Assembly (NCBI RefSeq): GCF_014863355.1
Contig: NZ_JACZEP010000001.1
Coordinates: 124,001 to 188,000, forward strand
Origin: Aminobacter carboxidus
GTDB taxonomy: Bacteria > Pseudomonadota > Alphaproteobacteria > Rhizobiales > Rhizobiaceae
Direction of reading: 5' to 3'
DNA length: 64,000 nt
Shown here one piece after another: positions 42,462 to 51,131 of the stretch (position 1 is its first letter; the number at the start of each line of letters is the position of its first letter). Made by a program: the position numbers and the translations under genes. Below the pieces are notes generated by a model. The model was not told the DNA's origin, did no database searches, and was given only the letters and a program-made list of their open reading frames with translations.

Positions 42462-42475
42462 TTGACAAGGATCAA
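42462..42475 (+). promoter_or_regulatory. FNR/FixK-type anaerobox upstream of the sulfide:quinone oxidoreductase gene
   Basis: TTGACAAGGATCAA: full match to TTGAY-N4-RTCAA, centred about 103 bp before the ATG at 42572. Confidence 0.6.
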
Positions 42476-42571
42476 TGTCCAACTGGTGAGGAGGCCGTAT
42501 ATCACAGGCGTTCGGCGGCGCTGAAACAACGGTTTGTAGCGTGTGCGAGGGCATCACAGCGGGAGGAATGC

Positions 42572-43879
42572 ATGGCGCATGTTGTCGTTCTCGGTGCCGG
42601 GCTTGGCGGCACGATCATGGCCTATGAGCTTCGCAAAGGTCTTGGGAAAGAACACAGGGTTTCGGTTGTTTCCAATGGAGACCGCTATTCGTTCGTACCT
42701 TCCAACCCTTGGGTTGCGGTCGGCTGGCGCGATAGGGAATCGATCGAAGTCGACCTTGCACCGGTGTTCGCACGCCACGACATCGCGCTGCATCCACAAG
42801 GCGCCAAGCGCCTGAAACCGGCAGAGCGTCGCATCGAACTCAACGACGGATCTTCTGTTACCTATGACTATCTGGTGATTGCCACGGGTCCCGAACTGGC
42901 TTTCGATGAGATCGACGGGCTTGGACCTGACCACAACTCGCAGTCCATCTGTCACATCGACCATGCCCTCAAGACAAAGACGGCGTTCGATGCGTTGGTC
43001 GACAATCCAGGTCCAGTGGTCGTCGGCGCTGTGCAGGGCGCTTCGTGCTTCGGTCCCGCCTACGAATTTGCATTCATCCTCGAGAAGGCGCTGCGCAAGG
43101 CCAAGGTTCGCGATCGGGTGCCGATGACCTTCGTCACCTCGGAGCCGTATATTGGTCACCTTGGCTTGGACGGTGTCGGCGACACCAAAGGGCTTCTCGA
43201 AAGTGAGCTGCGCCAGCATCACATCAAGTGGATCTGCAATGCCAAGGTTGACCGAGTCGAGCCGGGAAAGATGTCCGTCTCGGAAATCGCCGACGACGGG
43301 TCCTTGAAGAAGGCGCATGAACTCCCGCAAGTATTTTCAATGATGCTTCCGGCGTTTCGCGGTGTTGCGGCCGTATATGGCATCGAAGGCCTAACCAATG
43401 CTCGCGGCTTCATTGTCGTCGACAAGCATCAGCGCAGCACCGCCTACCCGGATATTTTCGCAATCGGTGTGTGCGTTGCCATCGCGCCTCTCGGAAAGAC
43501 CCCGGTCCCGACCGGCGTTCCAAAAACGGGCTTTATGATCGAATCCATGGTGACTGCTGCAGCCCGGAACATTGACCGACTGGTTACAGGCGCCGAGCCG
43601 GATGCCCAAGCAACATGGAACGCGGTTTGCCTGGCCGACCTGGGCGATTCCGGCGTTGCTTTCGTCGCTCAGCCGCAGATCCCGCCGCGCAATGTCAATT
43701 GGTCGTCCTCCGGCAAATGGGTTCATACGGCGAAGGTCGGCTTCGAGAGGTATTTCCTGCACAAGGTCCGGACAGGCAAGGCCGAGCCGTTTTACGAGCG
43801 TCTCGCCTTGCAGGTGATGGGTGTCGACAAGCTGAAGGAAATCAAGATCGATGACGGCGCGGCTACGCCGCATGTCTAA
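42572..43879 (+). CDS. sqr: Sulfide:quinone oxidoreductase
   Basis: 435-residue membrane-associated flavoprotein. It has the N-terminal FAD loop VVVLGAGLGGTIMAYEL and the three SQR cysteines Cys127 (SQSICHID), Cys159 (QGASCFGPAYEF) and Cys353 (NAVCLADLGDSG), near-identical positions to Cys128/160/356 that I recall for the Acidithiobacillus enzyme. It oxidises sulfide to sulfane sulfur and reduces quinone. The frame is open from 42332, but GGGAGG before ATG 42572 and the dinucleotide motif decide the start. It leads an operon with DUF2892 and an RND pump; an anaerobox is upstream. Confidence 0.92.
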   Translation: MAHVVVLGAGLGGTIMAYELRKGLGKEHRVSVVSNGDRYSFVPSNPWVAVGWRDRESIEVDLAPVFARHDIALHPQGAKRLKPAERRIELNDGSSVTYDYLVIATGPELAFDEIDGLGPDHNSQSICHIDHALKTKTAFDALVDNPGPVVVGAVQGASCFGPAYEFAFILEKALRKAKVRDRVPMTFVTSEPYIGHLGLDGVGDTKGLLESELRQHHIKWICNAKVDRVEPGKMSVSEIADDGSLKKAHELPQVFSMMLPAFRGVAAVYGIEGLTNARGFIVVDKHQRSTAYPDIFAIGVCVAIAPLGKTPVPTGVPKTGFMIESMVTAAARNIDRLVTGAEPDAQATWNAVCLADLGDSGVAFVAQPQIPPRNVNWSSSGKWVHTAKVGFERYFLHKVRTGKAEPFYERLALQVMGVDKLKEIKIDDGAATPHV

Positions 43880-43971
43880 GTGCTTGATGCTTTGCCGAGC
43901 AGGACATGCGGCGGCACGTTCCGGCTCCCTATCCAAAAGTCACGCCTTTCCCAGACAGATGGAGATTACCA

Positions 43972-44172
43972 ATGACGCTTGACCGTTCCGTTCTCGCATT
44001 TGCCGGCTTCATGGTGCTGCTTTCGGTGGTGCTCACGATTTGGGTTTCGCCCTTGTTCGTTTGGCTCACGGTCTTTGTTGGCCTGAATCTGGTGCAATCC
44101 GCGTTCACTGGATTCTGCCCGGCAGCGGCCGTCTTCAAGATGCTCGGCGTCAAGCCGGGCCGCGCCTTTTAA
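43972..44172 (+). CDS. DUF2892 (YgaP-type) small membrane protein
   Basis: 66-residue protein with two hydrophobic helices (about 8-24 and 26-45) and the family ending NLVQSAFTGFCPAAAVFKML-G. The ATG at 43972 follows GGAG. In E. coli YgaP this domain anchors a rhodanese; free forms occur beside sulfide oxidation genes. Its position between sqr and the RND genes fits a sulfur role. Confidence 0.85.
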   Translation: MTLDRSVLAFAGFMVLLSVVLTIWVSPLFVWLTVFVGLNLVQSAFTGFCPAAAVFKMLGVKPGRAF

Positions 44173-44183
44173 GGTTCGCCGAA

Positions 44184-45146
44184 ATGCGCACGTTCCTATT
44201 GGTCGCCGGGCTGCTCGCGTGTGGACCGGCATTGGCTGGAACCCTGACGCTCGCTCCCACGCCGGTGATCGAGTGGAAGGCGGTCTATGGTCGGGTCGAG
44301 GCACGCGATACGATTCCTGCGCGTGCCCGCATTGGTGGGGTAATCGTCGAACTCAATGTGAGTGAGGGCGATAACATAAAGGCCGGGCAGAAGATCGCCA
44401 CGGTGCGCGATGACAAAATCGCCTTTCAGATTGCAGCGATCGACGCGCAACTTCGCGCGCTTGAAGCGCAACTTGTCACGGCAAGATCCGAATTGGCCCG
44501 CGGGCAGACCCTGGTCGAAAGGGGCGTGATGACCGCGCAGCGTCTCGACCAGCTTCGGACCTATGCGGATGTTACACAAAACCAACTGGCTGCAAGCGAG
44601 GCGCAACGATCGGTCATCGTTCAGCAAGGCGCTGAGGGAGAAGTATTCGCGCCCGGCGAAGGCCGCGTGCTGACCGTGCCGGTGACACGGGGCGCCGTCA
44701 TCATGGCCGGCGAAGTGGTGGCCACGATAGGCGGTGGCGGCGTTTTCCTGCGCCTGGCGATGCCTGAACGCCATGCCCCGCTGCTGAAAGAGGGGGCCTC
44801 GATCCGTATCAATACGAACGGCGCGGACTCGACCGGCCGTCTCGCAAAGATTTACCCACAGATCGAGAATGGCCGCGTTCTCGCCGACGTCGAGGTCGAA
44901 AAGCTGGAAACGGCTTTTATCGGTGCCCGTGTACTCGTCGAGGTTCCGGTTGGCGAGCGCTCGGCACTGCTCGTGCCGGCCGCATCCCTTGAAGCCCGGT
45001 CGGGGATCGATTTTATCCGTGTCATGGTTGGTGACGTCGAGATTGATCGGGCAATTGTGCTGGGCGAGCGGATCGCAGGTTCTGACGGGGACTACGTCGA
45101 GGTCCTGACTGGACTCTCCGTCGGCGATGTCGTGATCACGCCATGA
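44184..45146 (+). CDS. RND efflux periplasmic adaptor (membrane fusion protein)
   Basis: 320 residues with a signal peptide (MRTFLLVAGLLACGPALAG), lipoyl half-motifs around GGVIVELNVSEGDNIKAGQK and EVFAPGEGRVLTVPVTRG, a coiled-coil hairpin (about 85-150) and beta-barrel domains. ATG 44184 is chosen because the signal peptide starts there. It overlaps the RND pump gene by 4 bp (ATGA). It links the inner-membrane pump to an outer-membrane channel that is not encoded nearby. Confidence 0.88.
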   Translation: MRTFLLVAGLLACGPALAGTLTLAPTPVIEWKAVYGRVEARDTIPARARIGGVIVELNVSEGDNIKAGQKIATVRDDKIAFQIAAIDAQLRALEAQLVTARSELARGQTLVERGVMTAQRLDQLRTYADVTQNQLAASEAQRSVIVQQGAEGEVFAPGEGRVLTVPVTRGAVIMAGEVVATIGGGGVFLRLAMPERHAPLLKEGASIRINTNGADSTGRLAKIYPQIENGRVLADVEVEKLETAFIGARVLVEVPVGERSALLVPAASLEARSGIDFIRVMVGDVEIDRAIVLGERIAGSDGDYVEVLTGLSVGDVVITP

Positions 45147-48100
45147 AGCTCCCGACGAATTTTGGTATTGCGGGGGGCTTAACGCGAGCCTTCATCGCCT
45201 CGCCACTGACGCCGCTGTTCCTGGTCGCGGCCTTCGCGTTCGGACTCATCGCTCTGTTGACACTTCCACGTGAGGAAGAGCCGCAGATTTCGGTTCCGAT
45301 GGTTGATATCCTTGTTCGCGCTGACGGCCTGAAGGCCGATGATGCCGTCAAGCTTGTCACCGAACCGTTGGAAATGATCGTCAAAGGAATAGATGGCGTG
45401 GAGCACGTCTATTCGCAAACTGGCGACGATCAAGTGATGGTAACTGCACGTTTCATCGTTGGAACTTCATCCGACGCCGCAGTGTTGCGTGTCCATGACA
45501 AGGTTCGCGCGAATTTGGACCGCATTCCGTTCGGCGTCCCCGAACCGCGCATCGTCGGCCGCGGCATTGACGATGTTGCGATCGTCACGCTGACGCTTTC
45601 GCCGAACCCAAATATGGCCGATCGCATAACGGCGAACGATTTGACGCGCATCGCACGCGAATTGCGCACCGAGATTGCCAAGATCGACGACGTCGGGCTG
45701 ACTTATCTTGTCGGCGAAACGGGAGAGATCATACGGGTGGCGCCGCGTCCCGAAAAGCTCGCTCTCTACGGCGTCACACTGCAGCAGCTTGCAGCGAAGG
45801 TTTCCGGAGCTAACAAGGCTATTCCTGCTGGGTGGGCTAGGGACGATGGTGAGCAGATCGCCGTCATTGCGGGCGAGACGCTGAGTTCACCAAACCAGAT
45901 CGGCAATCTGTTGGTTACGACGCGTGATAACCGTCCAGTCTATGTCCGTGACGTGGCCGACGTTGCCTTCGCAACCGACACGGGGGAAATTCTGGTATCG
46001 ACGGTCTTACGATCGAAAAATGGAGTTTCGCGCGTTCCTTCGGTCACGCTGGCCATTGCCAAACGTGCCGGTTCGAATGCAGTGACAGTTGCGGAATCGA
46101 TCCTGCACCGGGTCGAAATGCTAAAAGGAAGCCTCATCTCGGGCGAGGTGTCGGTCGAAGTCACACGCAATTATGGCGAGACCGCCAACGAAAAGGCGAA
46201 CGAGCTACTTTATCACCTCGGGCTCGCCACGATCTCGATCATCCTTCTTGTCTGGCTGGCCATTGGGTGGCGTGAAGCCGTGGTCGTCGCTGTAGTTATT
46301 CCCGTAACGATCCTGCTTACCCTCTTCGCTTCGTGGTGGATGGGCTATACGCTCAACCGCATATCGCTTTTTGCCCTCATCTTTTCGATCGGCATTCTCG
46401 TTGACGACGCCATCGTCGTCATCGAAAACATCGCGCGCCACTGGGGCATGGGCGACGGCCGCGAACGCAAGGAAGCTGCAATTGAGGCGGTTGCGGAGGT
46501 TGGCAATCCGACCATCGTTGCCACACTTACGGTCGTCGCTGCGCTTCTGCCGATGCTTTTCGTATCGGGGATGATGGGACCCTATATGAGCCCGATCCCT
46601 GCAAATGCGTCGGCAGCGATGATCTTTTCGTTCTTCGTGGCTGTCACGGTAACACCTTGGTTGATGCTCAGGATTGCCGGTACGGCAACCCCGATCAGTC
46701 ACCATCAGGGCCATGGCGGGCTGTTTGGCCGCACCTATGCCGCCGTGGCGCGTCCGATCCTGTCGTCGAAAATCGCAAGCTGGTCGTTTCTGCTCGCAGT
46801 CGGCATTCTTACCCTCGGTTCCCTTGCGTTGTTTTACACCAGGGATGTGACCGTCAAGCTGCTTCCCTTCGACAATAAGTCAGAGCTATCGGTCACGATC
46901 GACCTGCCCGAGGGCTCCTCCGTCGAAGCAACCGACGGGGTTGCGCAGGAGGTTGCGCGCATAGTTCTGGCCCTGGAGGAGGTGATGTCGGTCCAGACGC
47001 ATGCCGGGGCTGCGGCACCTTTCAATTTCAACGGCCTGGTGCGCCATTCCTTCTATCGGACGGAGCCGCAACAGGGCGATGTCGCAATAAACCTTCTGCC
47101 CAAAGCGGAACGCATCCGCTCCAGCCATCAGATCGCGCTCGAGATTCGAGAGCGCATCAAGGTCGTTTCCATGCCGTTGGGCGCCAGCCTAAAGGTTGTC
47201 GAGCCGCCGCCTGGACCACCCGTCATGGCAACGCTTCTCGCAGAAGTCTACGGACCCGATGGCGAGACCCGCCGAAAAGTCGCGGAGAAGGTCGAGATGG
47301 CCTTTCGGTCGGTTCCATTCATCGTCGACATCGACAATTCCTACGGGCAGCCCGCGCGTCGCCTGCGTATGCGGATTTCAACCGACGACGCCGAGTTCTT
47401 CCATGTCGAAGAGAGCGACGTCTTCGACACGATCGCAATCCTCAACGGCGGCACGACGGTCGGCTATTCCCATCGCGGAGGCGGCCGGCAGCCAATCCCC
47501 ATCCGCATCGAGCGGCCGAAGGGCGATAGGGTTGTCGACGAGCAGTTCTTGGCGACGCCGCTTCCAGCCAACGTACTGCCGGGTGATCGCGGCGTTGTCG
47601 AACTCGGCGACGTTGTGCGGGTCGCCGAAGAGCGTGCGTCGTTTCCGGTATTCAGGCACAATGGCCGCGCCGCCGAAATGGTAACGGCTGAACTCGCCGG
47701 AACGTTCGAAGCCCCTCTTTACGGCATGCTTGCGGTGCGCGAGGCCATCGACGCGCAGGACTGGACGGGGCTTCCGAAGCCCGTCATCTCGCTGCATGGC
47801 CAACCGCAGGATGAGGGTTCTTCGACGCTCCTTTGGGATGGCGAATGGGAGGTTACCTGGGTGACCTTCCGCGACATGGGCGCAGCATTTGTGGTCGCGC
47901 TGCTTGGCATATACATATTGGTCGTTGCGCAGTTCGGCTCCTTCAAGCTGCCGCTTGTGATCCTGACACCGATACCGCTGACCTTCATCGGCATACTAGG
48001 TGGCCATTGGCTGCTTTCCGCACCATTCTCGGCGCCCTCCATGATCGGATTCATAGCGCTCGCTGGCATAATCGTGCGTAATTCAATCTTGCTTGTCGAT

Positions 48101-48337
48101 TTTATTCGTCATGCCAACACCGGCGAACTGCCTCTGACCGAGATACTGATTGAAGCTGGTTCAATTCGTTTCAAGCCGATTCTCCTCACCGCGCTCGCGG
48201 CGATGATTGGCGCGGCGGTAATTCTGTCGGATCCGATCTTCCAAGGGCTCGCGATCTCGCTGCTGTTCGGTCTCGCTTCATCGACCTTGCTCACGGTGCT
48301 CGTCATTCCGGCGATCTACAGGGTGCTAAGGACGTAG
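45143..48337 (+). CDS. RND family efflux transporter (AcrB/MdtB-like)
   Basis: 1064-residue inner-membrane proton antiporter of the HAE/HME type. Transmembrane helix 4 carries the paired aspartates of proton relay in SIGILVDDAIVVIENIARH; large periplasmic loops follow TM1 and TM7. Substrate could be hydrophobic compounds or metals; there is no distinctive heavy-metal signature that I can name. It is co-translated with the adaptor and probably transcribed with sqr and DUF2892, which is unusual company for a drug pump. Confidence 0.92.
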   Translation: MKLPTNFGIAGGLTRAFIASPLTPLFLVAAFAFGLIALLTLPREEEPQISVPMVDILVRADGLKADDAVKLVTEPLEMIVKGIDGVEHVYSQTGDDQVMVTARFIVGTSSDAAVLRVHDKVRANLDRIPFGVPEPRIVGRGIDDVAIVTLTLSPNPNMADRITANDLTRIARELRTEIAKIDDVGLTYLVGETGEIIRVAPRPEKLALYGVTLQQLAAKVSGANKAIPAGWARDDGEQIAVIAGETLSSPNQIGNLLVTTRDNRPVYVRDVADVAFATDTGEILVSTVLRSKNGVSRVPSVTLAIAKRAGSNAVTVAESILHRVEMLKGSLISGEVSVEVTRNYGETANEKANELLYHLGLATISIILLVWLAIGWREAVVVAVVIPVTILLTLFASWWMGYTLNRISLFALIFSIGILVDDAIVVIENIARHWGMGDGRERKEAAIEAVAEVGNPTIVATLTVVAALLPMLFVSGMMGPYMSPIPANASAAMIFSFFVAVTVTPWLMLRIAGTATPISHHQGHGGLFGRTYAAVARPILSSKIASWSFLLAVGILTLGSLALFYTRDVTVKLLPFDNKSELSVTIDLPEGSSVEATDGVAQEVARIVLALEEVMSVQTHAGAAAPFNFNGLVRHSFYRTEPQQGDVAINLLPKAERIRSSHQIALEIRERIKVVSMPLGASLKVVEPPPGPPVMATLLAEVYGPDGETRRKVAEKVEMAFRSVPFIVDIDNSYGQPARRLRMRISTDDAEFFHVEESDVFDTIAILNGGTTVGYSHRGGGRQPIPIRIERPKGDRVVDEQFLATPLPANVLPGDRGVVELGDVVRVAEERASFPVFRHNGRAAEMVTAELAGTFEAPLYGMLAVREAIDAQDWTGLPKPVISLHGQPQDEGSSTLLWDGEWEVTWVTFRDMGAAFVVALLGIYILVVAQFGSFKLPLVILTPIPLTFIGILGGHWLLSAPFSAPSMIGFIALAGIIVRNSILLVDFIRHANTGELPLTEILIEAGSIRFKPILLTALAAMIGAAVILSDPIFQGLAISLLFGLASSTLLTVLVIPAIYRVLRT

Positions 48338-48411
48338 GTGAGAACTCAACGAATGACCCGTGCAAGTCCCACCGAAAAAACTCCAGCAGACATGCAAGGT
48401 CGGGAAGGGCA

Positions 48412-48792
48412 ATGCGCATCCGCTTGAACAAGATGCCGGGCCGCCTGGCAAATTTGATCCTACTGGCTGCGTTCGTCACCGCACTTGTTGCCAGTGGGTT
48501 CTTCGCCATTCGCCTAACGGTCCATACGATCTACTGGTCATCGCACCGCGAGGAGCCGATCGAACCATGGATGACAGTGGGCTACGTGGCCCACTCCTAC
48601 AATCTGGAGCCGAAAGCGTTGTTCAGTGCGCTTAATCTTCCGATTGGCGTTTCGGACAGGCGGACCCTTGGCGACATGGCATCGGCCAAGGGCGTTTCGT
48701 TTGAGACGCTCAAGTTCACCATCGAAGCGAGCATACGCAGGAGCCGCCAGCAATTGAACGGCGAACTGTCCGATAGAATGAGCGGCAGCTAG
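48412..48792 (+). CDS. Hypothetical membrane-anchored protein
   Basis: 126 residues: one transmembrane helix (about 14-36, ANLILLAAFVTALVASGFFA) and a soluble tail with YVAHSYNLEPKALFSALNLP and TLGDMASAKGVSFETLKFTI. The tail looks like small helical modules found at the end of DUF4405-like membrane proteins. I do not recognise a named family. It lies 74 bp after the RND gene and 4 bp before the DedA gene, so the three are likely co-transcribed. Confidence 0.65.
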   Translation: MRIRLNKMPGRLANLILLAAFVTALVASGFFAIRLTVHTIYWSSHREEPIEPWMTVGYVAHSYNLEPKALFSALNLPIGVSDRRTLGDMASAKGVSFETLKFTIEASIRRSRQQLNGELSDRMSGS

Positions 48793-48796
48793 TCCC

Positions 48797-49408
48797 ATGA
48801 GCGACGCGGCGATGACTTTTCTGTCGAATTATGGAGCCTTTGCGTTGTTTGGCATCCTTGCTCTTGGAAGTCTCGGTGTGCCGCTTCCCTCATCGCTCGT
48901 CCTGCTGATGGCGGGTTCGCTGGTGGCGCGCGGCCAATTGGATTTGGTCTCGATCTTCGCGTGGGGGATTGCTGGCGCGGTGTTGGGTGATCAGGCGGGC
49001 TACCTGATTGGCCGCTTGGGGAGCGAGGGACTGGCCGAAAGGCTAGCCGAGAGGTTACATATGGCCGCCACCCTTGACCGTGCGCGGACAGCAACTATCC
49101 AATGGGGGGCTATCAGCGTCTTCCTTAGCAGGTGGCTGTTTAGCCCGCTCGGTCCGGGAATTAACATTGTTGCTGGTATGATGGCCTATCCTTGGTCGCG
49201 CTTTACCGTCTGGGGTGTCTTCGGCGAAGCTGTCTGGGTGTTCCAATATGTTGGGTTGGGAATACTCTTCAGTCGAAGCATTTTGGGCGTTGCCGACATT
49301 CTCGGCGATTTGACCTGGTTCCTTGTGTTTGCCGTATTTGCCGTTTTGTTTGGCGTCAAGATTCTTTATGAAAGGCGAATTGGCTCGGCTCCGTTGCAGT
49401 CGCATTAG
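48797..49408 (+). CDS. DedA family membrane protein
   Basis: 203-residue inner-membrane protein with the DedA/SNARE-associated pattern: LGSLGVPLPSSLVLLMAGSL, GAVLGDQAGYLIGRLG and FLSRWLFSPLGPGINIVAGM, then C-terminal helices. The family includes polyprenyl-phosphate and phospholipid translocases involved in envelope integrity. It is the last clear gene of the island. Confidence 0.88.
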   Translation: MSDAAMTFLSNYGAFALFGILALGSLGVPLPSSLVLLMAGSLVARGQLDLVSIFAWGIAGAVLGDQAGYLIGRLGSEGLAERLAERLHMAATLDRARTATIQWGAISVFLSRWLFSPLGPGINIVAGMMAYPWSRFTVWGVFGEAVWVFQYVGLGILFSRSILGVADILGDLTWFLVFAVFAVLFGVKILYERRIGSAPLQSH

Positions 49409-49653
49409 CTTCTTCGGAGTTGGTGAGATATCCTTCGTCGAAATACCACGTTCGAGCCCGGTGCCTATCGGATTCCCGGTGGCGACCTCCGGCACGCTCT
49501 GTTGCTCAGTGCAACGCGCGCACAAACAACCGATGGACCGAGAACCGGATGAGCGGCGCCGAACTCCGGCACCCGGACGGCGCATCCTTCCGCACAAGAA
49601 ACACCATTAGCCTGGAACCGCCTCATTGATCTTGCCACCGCAAGGTGGATACG

Positions 49654-49830
49654 ATGGTTCATCGGCGCTGCCATATCGAGATCGTGCGTCACGGTCACGT
49701 CGGATTTGCCGTCGTCGCGGAACGAAACGTTCAGGCCTTCGAAGCCTGCGAGTTCTTCGAGATCGCCGAGACGGATGCGCGCCAGGTGATCCGCGAGACG
49801 GCGCAGCGCGGTCGGCTGTCGGTGCTGTGA
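49654..49830 (+). CDS. Possible small protein of unknown function
   Basis: A 58-residue frame from ATG 49654 (AAGGTGG ribosome-binding site 5 nt upstream), MVHRRCHIEIVRHGHVGFAV to RGRLSVL. No family recognised. The segment between the DedA gene and here (49409-49653) has no convincing gene. It might be a remnant; the reverse strand is also open, so the evidence is weak. Confidence 0.3.
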   Translation: MVHRRCHIEIVRHGHVGFAVVAERNVQAFEACEFFEIAETDARQVIRETAQRGRLSVL

Positions 49831-49844
49831 GCGATAAAAAACCT

Positions 49845-49865
49845 AGTTAGATCAATGATCTAACT
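49845..49865. repeat. Perfect 9 bp inverted repeat
   Basis: Arms AGTTAGATC (49845-49853) and GATCTAACT (49857-49865) around AAT, just after the small ORF stop. The short loop and A/T-rich arms look more like a protein-binding operator than a terminator. It marks the island boundary. Confidence 0.5.
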
Positions 49866-50174
49866 GGGGATCAAGCAATCGAGTGGGAGTGACGGATACA
49901 AACGGCGGCAATCGCGTAATTTCGGCGGCGAAATCCGCCGGCGCGCAATGTCATTGCATAGCTCATTCCGCTGACCTGGCGTTCTCCATCGACGCCTTGC
50001 TAGTCCGATCTGCTTCCATCTTCGAGTTTATGTAAAGTTGCCTTAAGGGACGGGATCGCCTTGGCGTCGAACGGCGCGCGTGCGGGGCAACATAGGCGTG
50101 AAGATGATCGAGAGGGCGACGGGTAGGACCGCCACGGTAACGTTCCTGATCGTATTTGACACCGCAGATACGTC

Positions 50175-50206
50175 GGCGCCATCGCTGTCGTGATTGTGAT
50201 GGCGCC
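50175..50206 (-). terminator. GC-rich hairpin after the PHP hydrolase gene
   Basis: Arms GGCGCCATC (50175-50183) and GATGGCGCC (50198-50206), 16 bp after the leftward stop codon. There is no T-tract, so it may protect the mRNA end or need Rho to terminate. Confidence 0.4.
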
Positions 50207-50222
50207 GCAGCCTTGGGAGGCT

Positions 50223-51131
50223 TTAGAGGTAGATCGGGTTCGACCAGGCCAACTTGCCGTCCTCGTCGATAACCACCACCCGGCACCAGTCGCCCGCAAA
50301 TTTTTCCCATGGCAGGCGGGCCGAGGTCATGCCTGTTCCGGACGCTTTTTCGTTCCTGGATGCACGTCCGACCAGCGAAATCTGAAAGCAAGGCGAGGTG
50401 TCGATCGTAATGAAATCGTCATCGACGGCGACATTGTTGATCTCCGGCCCCTGGCTGGAATAGTACCGGCCAAGCTTCAGCGCTTCGACCAAAGCGTCGG
50501 GTTCATTCTGTTCGGCCTTGACCATGACCCAACCGCCGAATGCGTCGCGGTTCTGGTCTTCTCCGGCTACCCAATGAGCGTCGTCGCAGGCGAGGGCATT
50601 GATGCGCCTGCCGGTGTTCAGGATGTCGTCGAGATAGTAGGATCCGCCGCCACGGCCGTTAAGAATCTGGCTGGTGTGATTGTAGACCTCCACAGCATGG
50701 GCGCCAGGGATTGACGCCGCGTCACCAGCCGTCAGCGCATACCATTCGGGATGCGGAATGGCGACGAACGCGCCGGCATCCAGACAGCGTTGTGCCAGCT
50801 CCGGGCCTGTCTCATTTGCCGTGTTGGGCGGAAAATCGGCTGGCAGACCGACCGCCAGAATATGCCACTTTTCTCCTTGCTCGGTTGCCGGGGCATGGCA
50901 CTCCGCACCCAGGATGGTGGTAAAATTGTTGGTGCGGAACGGGCGCGTGTCGGCGATGGGGTAATCGTAATGCGGCATGAAATGATCTGAGAGACAGATG
51001 AAGTCGTAGCCGCGCTCGCGATAACGCGTGCAGACTTCTTTCGGGTCCAGCTTTCCATCGGAGAGCGTCGAATGGGTGTGCAGGTTGCCCCGGTAGAAGT
51101 TTCCGGGAGCTGCGAAGGCCTCAACTGACAT
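50223..51131 (-). CDS. PHP-domain metallohydrolase (CehA/McbA family)
   Basis: 302 residues. The PHP motif is NLHTHSTLSDGKLDP near the N-terminus, followed by CLSDHFMPHY, IPHPEWY and ALACDDAHW, giving the His/Asp metal ligands of CehA/McbA-like hydrolases. The family includes carbaryl (carbamate ester) hydrolase and uncharacterised phosphoesterases. It overlaps the ABC ATPase gene by 11 bp and ends the leftward importer operon, so it probably hydrolyses the imported compound in the cytoplasm; no signal peptide is seen. Confidence 0.85.
   Translation of the reverse strand: MSVEAFAAPGNFYRGNLHTHSTLSDGKLDPKEVCTRYRERGYDFICLSDHFMPHYDYPIADTRPFRTNNFTTILGAECHAPATEQGEKWHILAVGLPADFPPNTANETGPELAQRCLDAGAFVAIPHPEWYALTAGDAASIPGAHAVEVYNHTSQILNGRGGGSYYLDDILNTGRRINALACDDAHWVAGEDQNRDAFGGWVMVKAEQNEPDALVEALKLGRYYSSQGPEINNVAVDDDFITIDTSPCFQISLVGRASRNEKASGTGMTSARLPWEKFAGDWCRVVVIDEDGKLAWSNPIYL

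Larger units (their letters stand above)
49831..50222. other. Intergenic stretch with a palindrome and a hairpin
   Basis: About 390 bp without a recognisable gene between the island end and the PHP hydrolase stop. It contains the palindrome at 49845-49865 and a GC-rich hairpin at 50175-50206. Open frames in the middle (around 50000-50150, leftward) do not match a family I know. Confidence 0.5.

Noticed and set aside
49465-49698. Leftward frame at the island border
   Set aside because: No ribosome-binding site or family similarity; the opposite small frame is slightly better supported but also weak.
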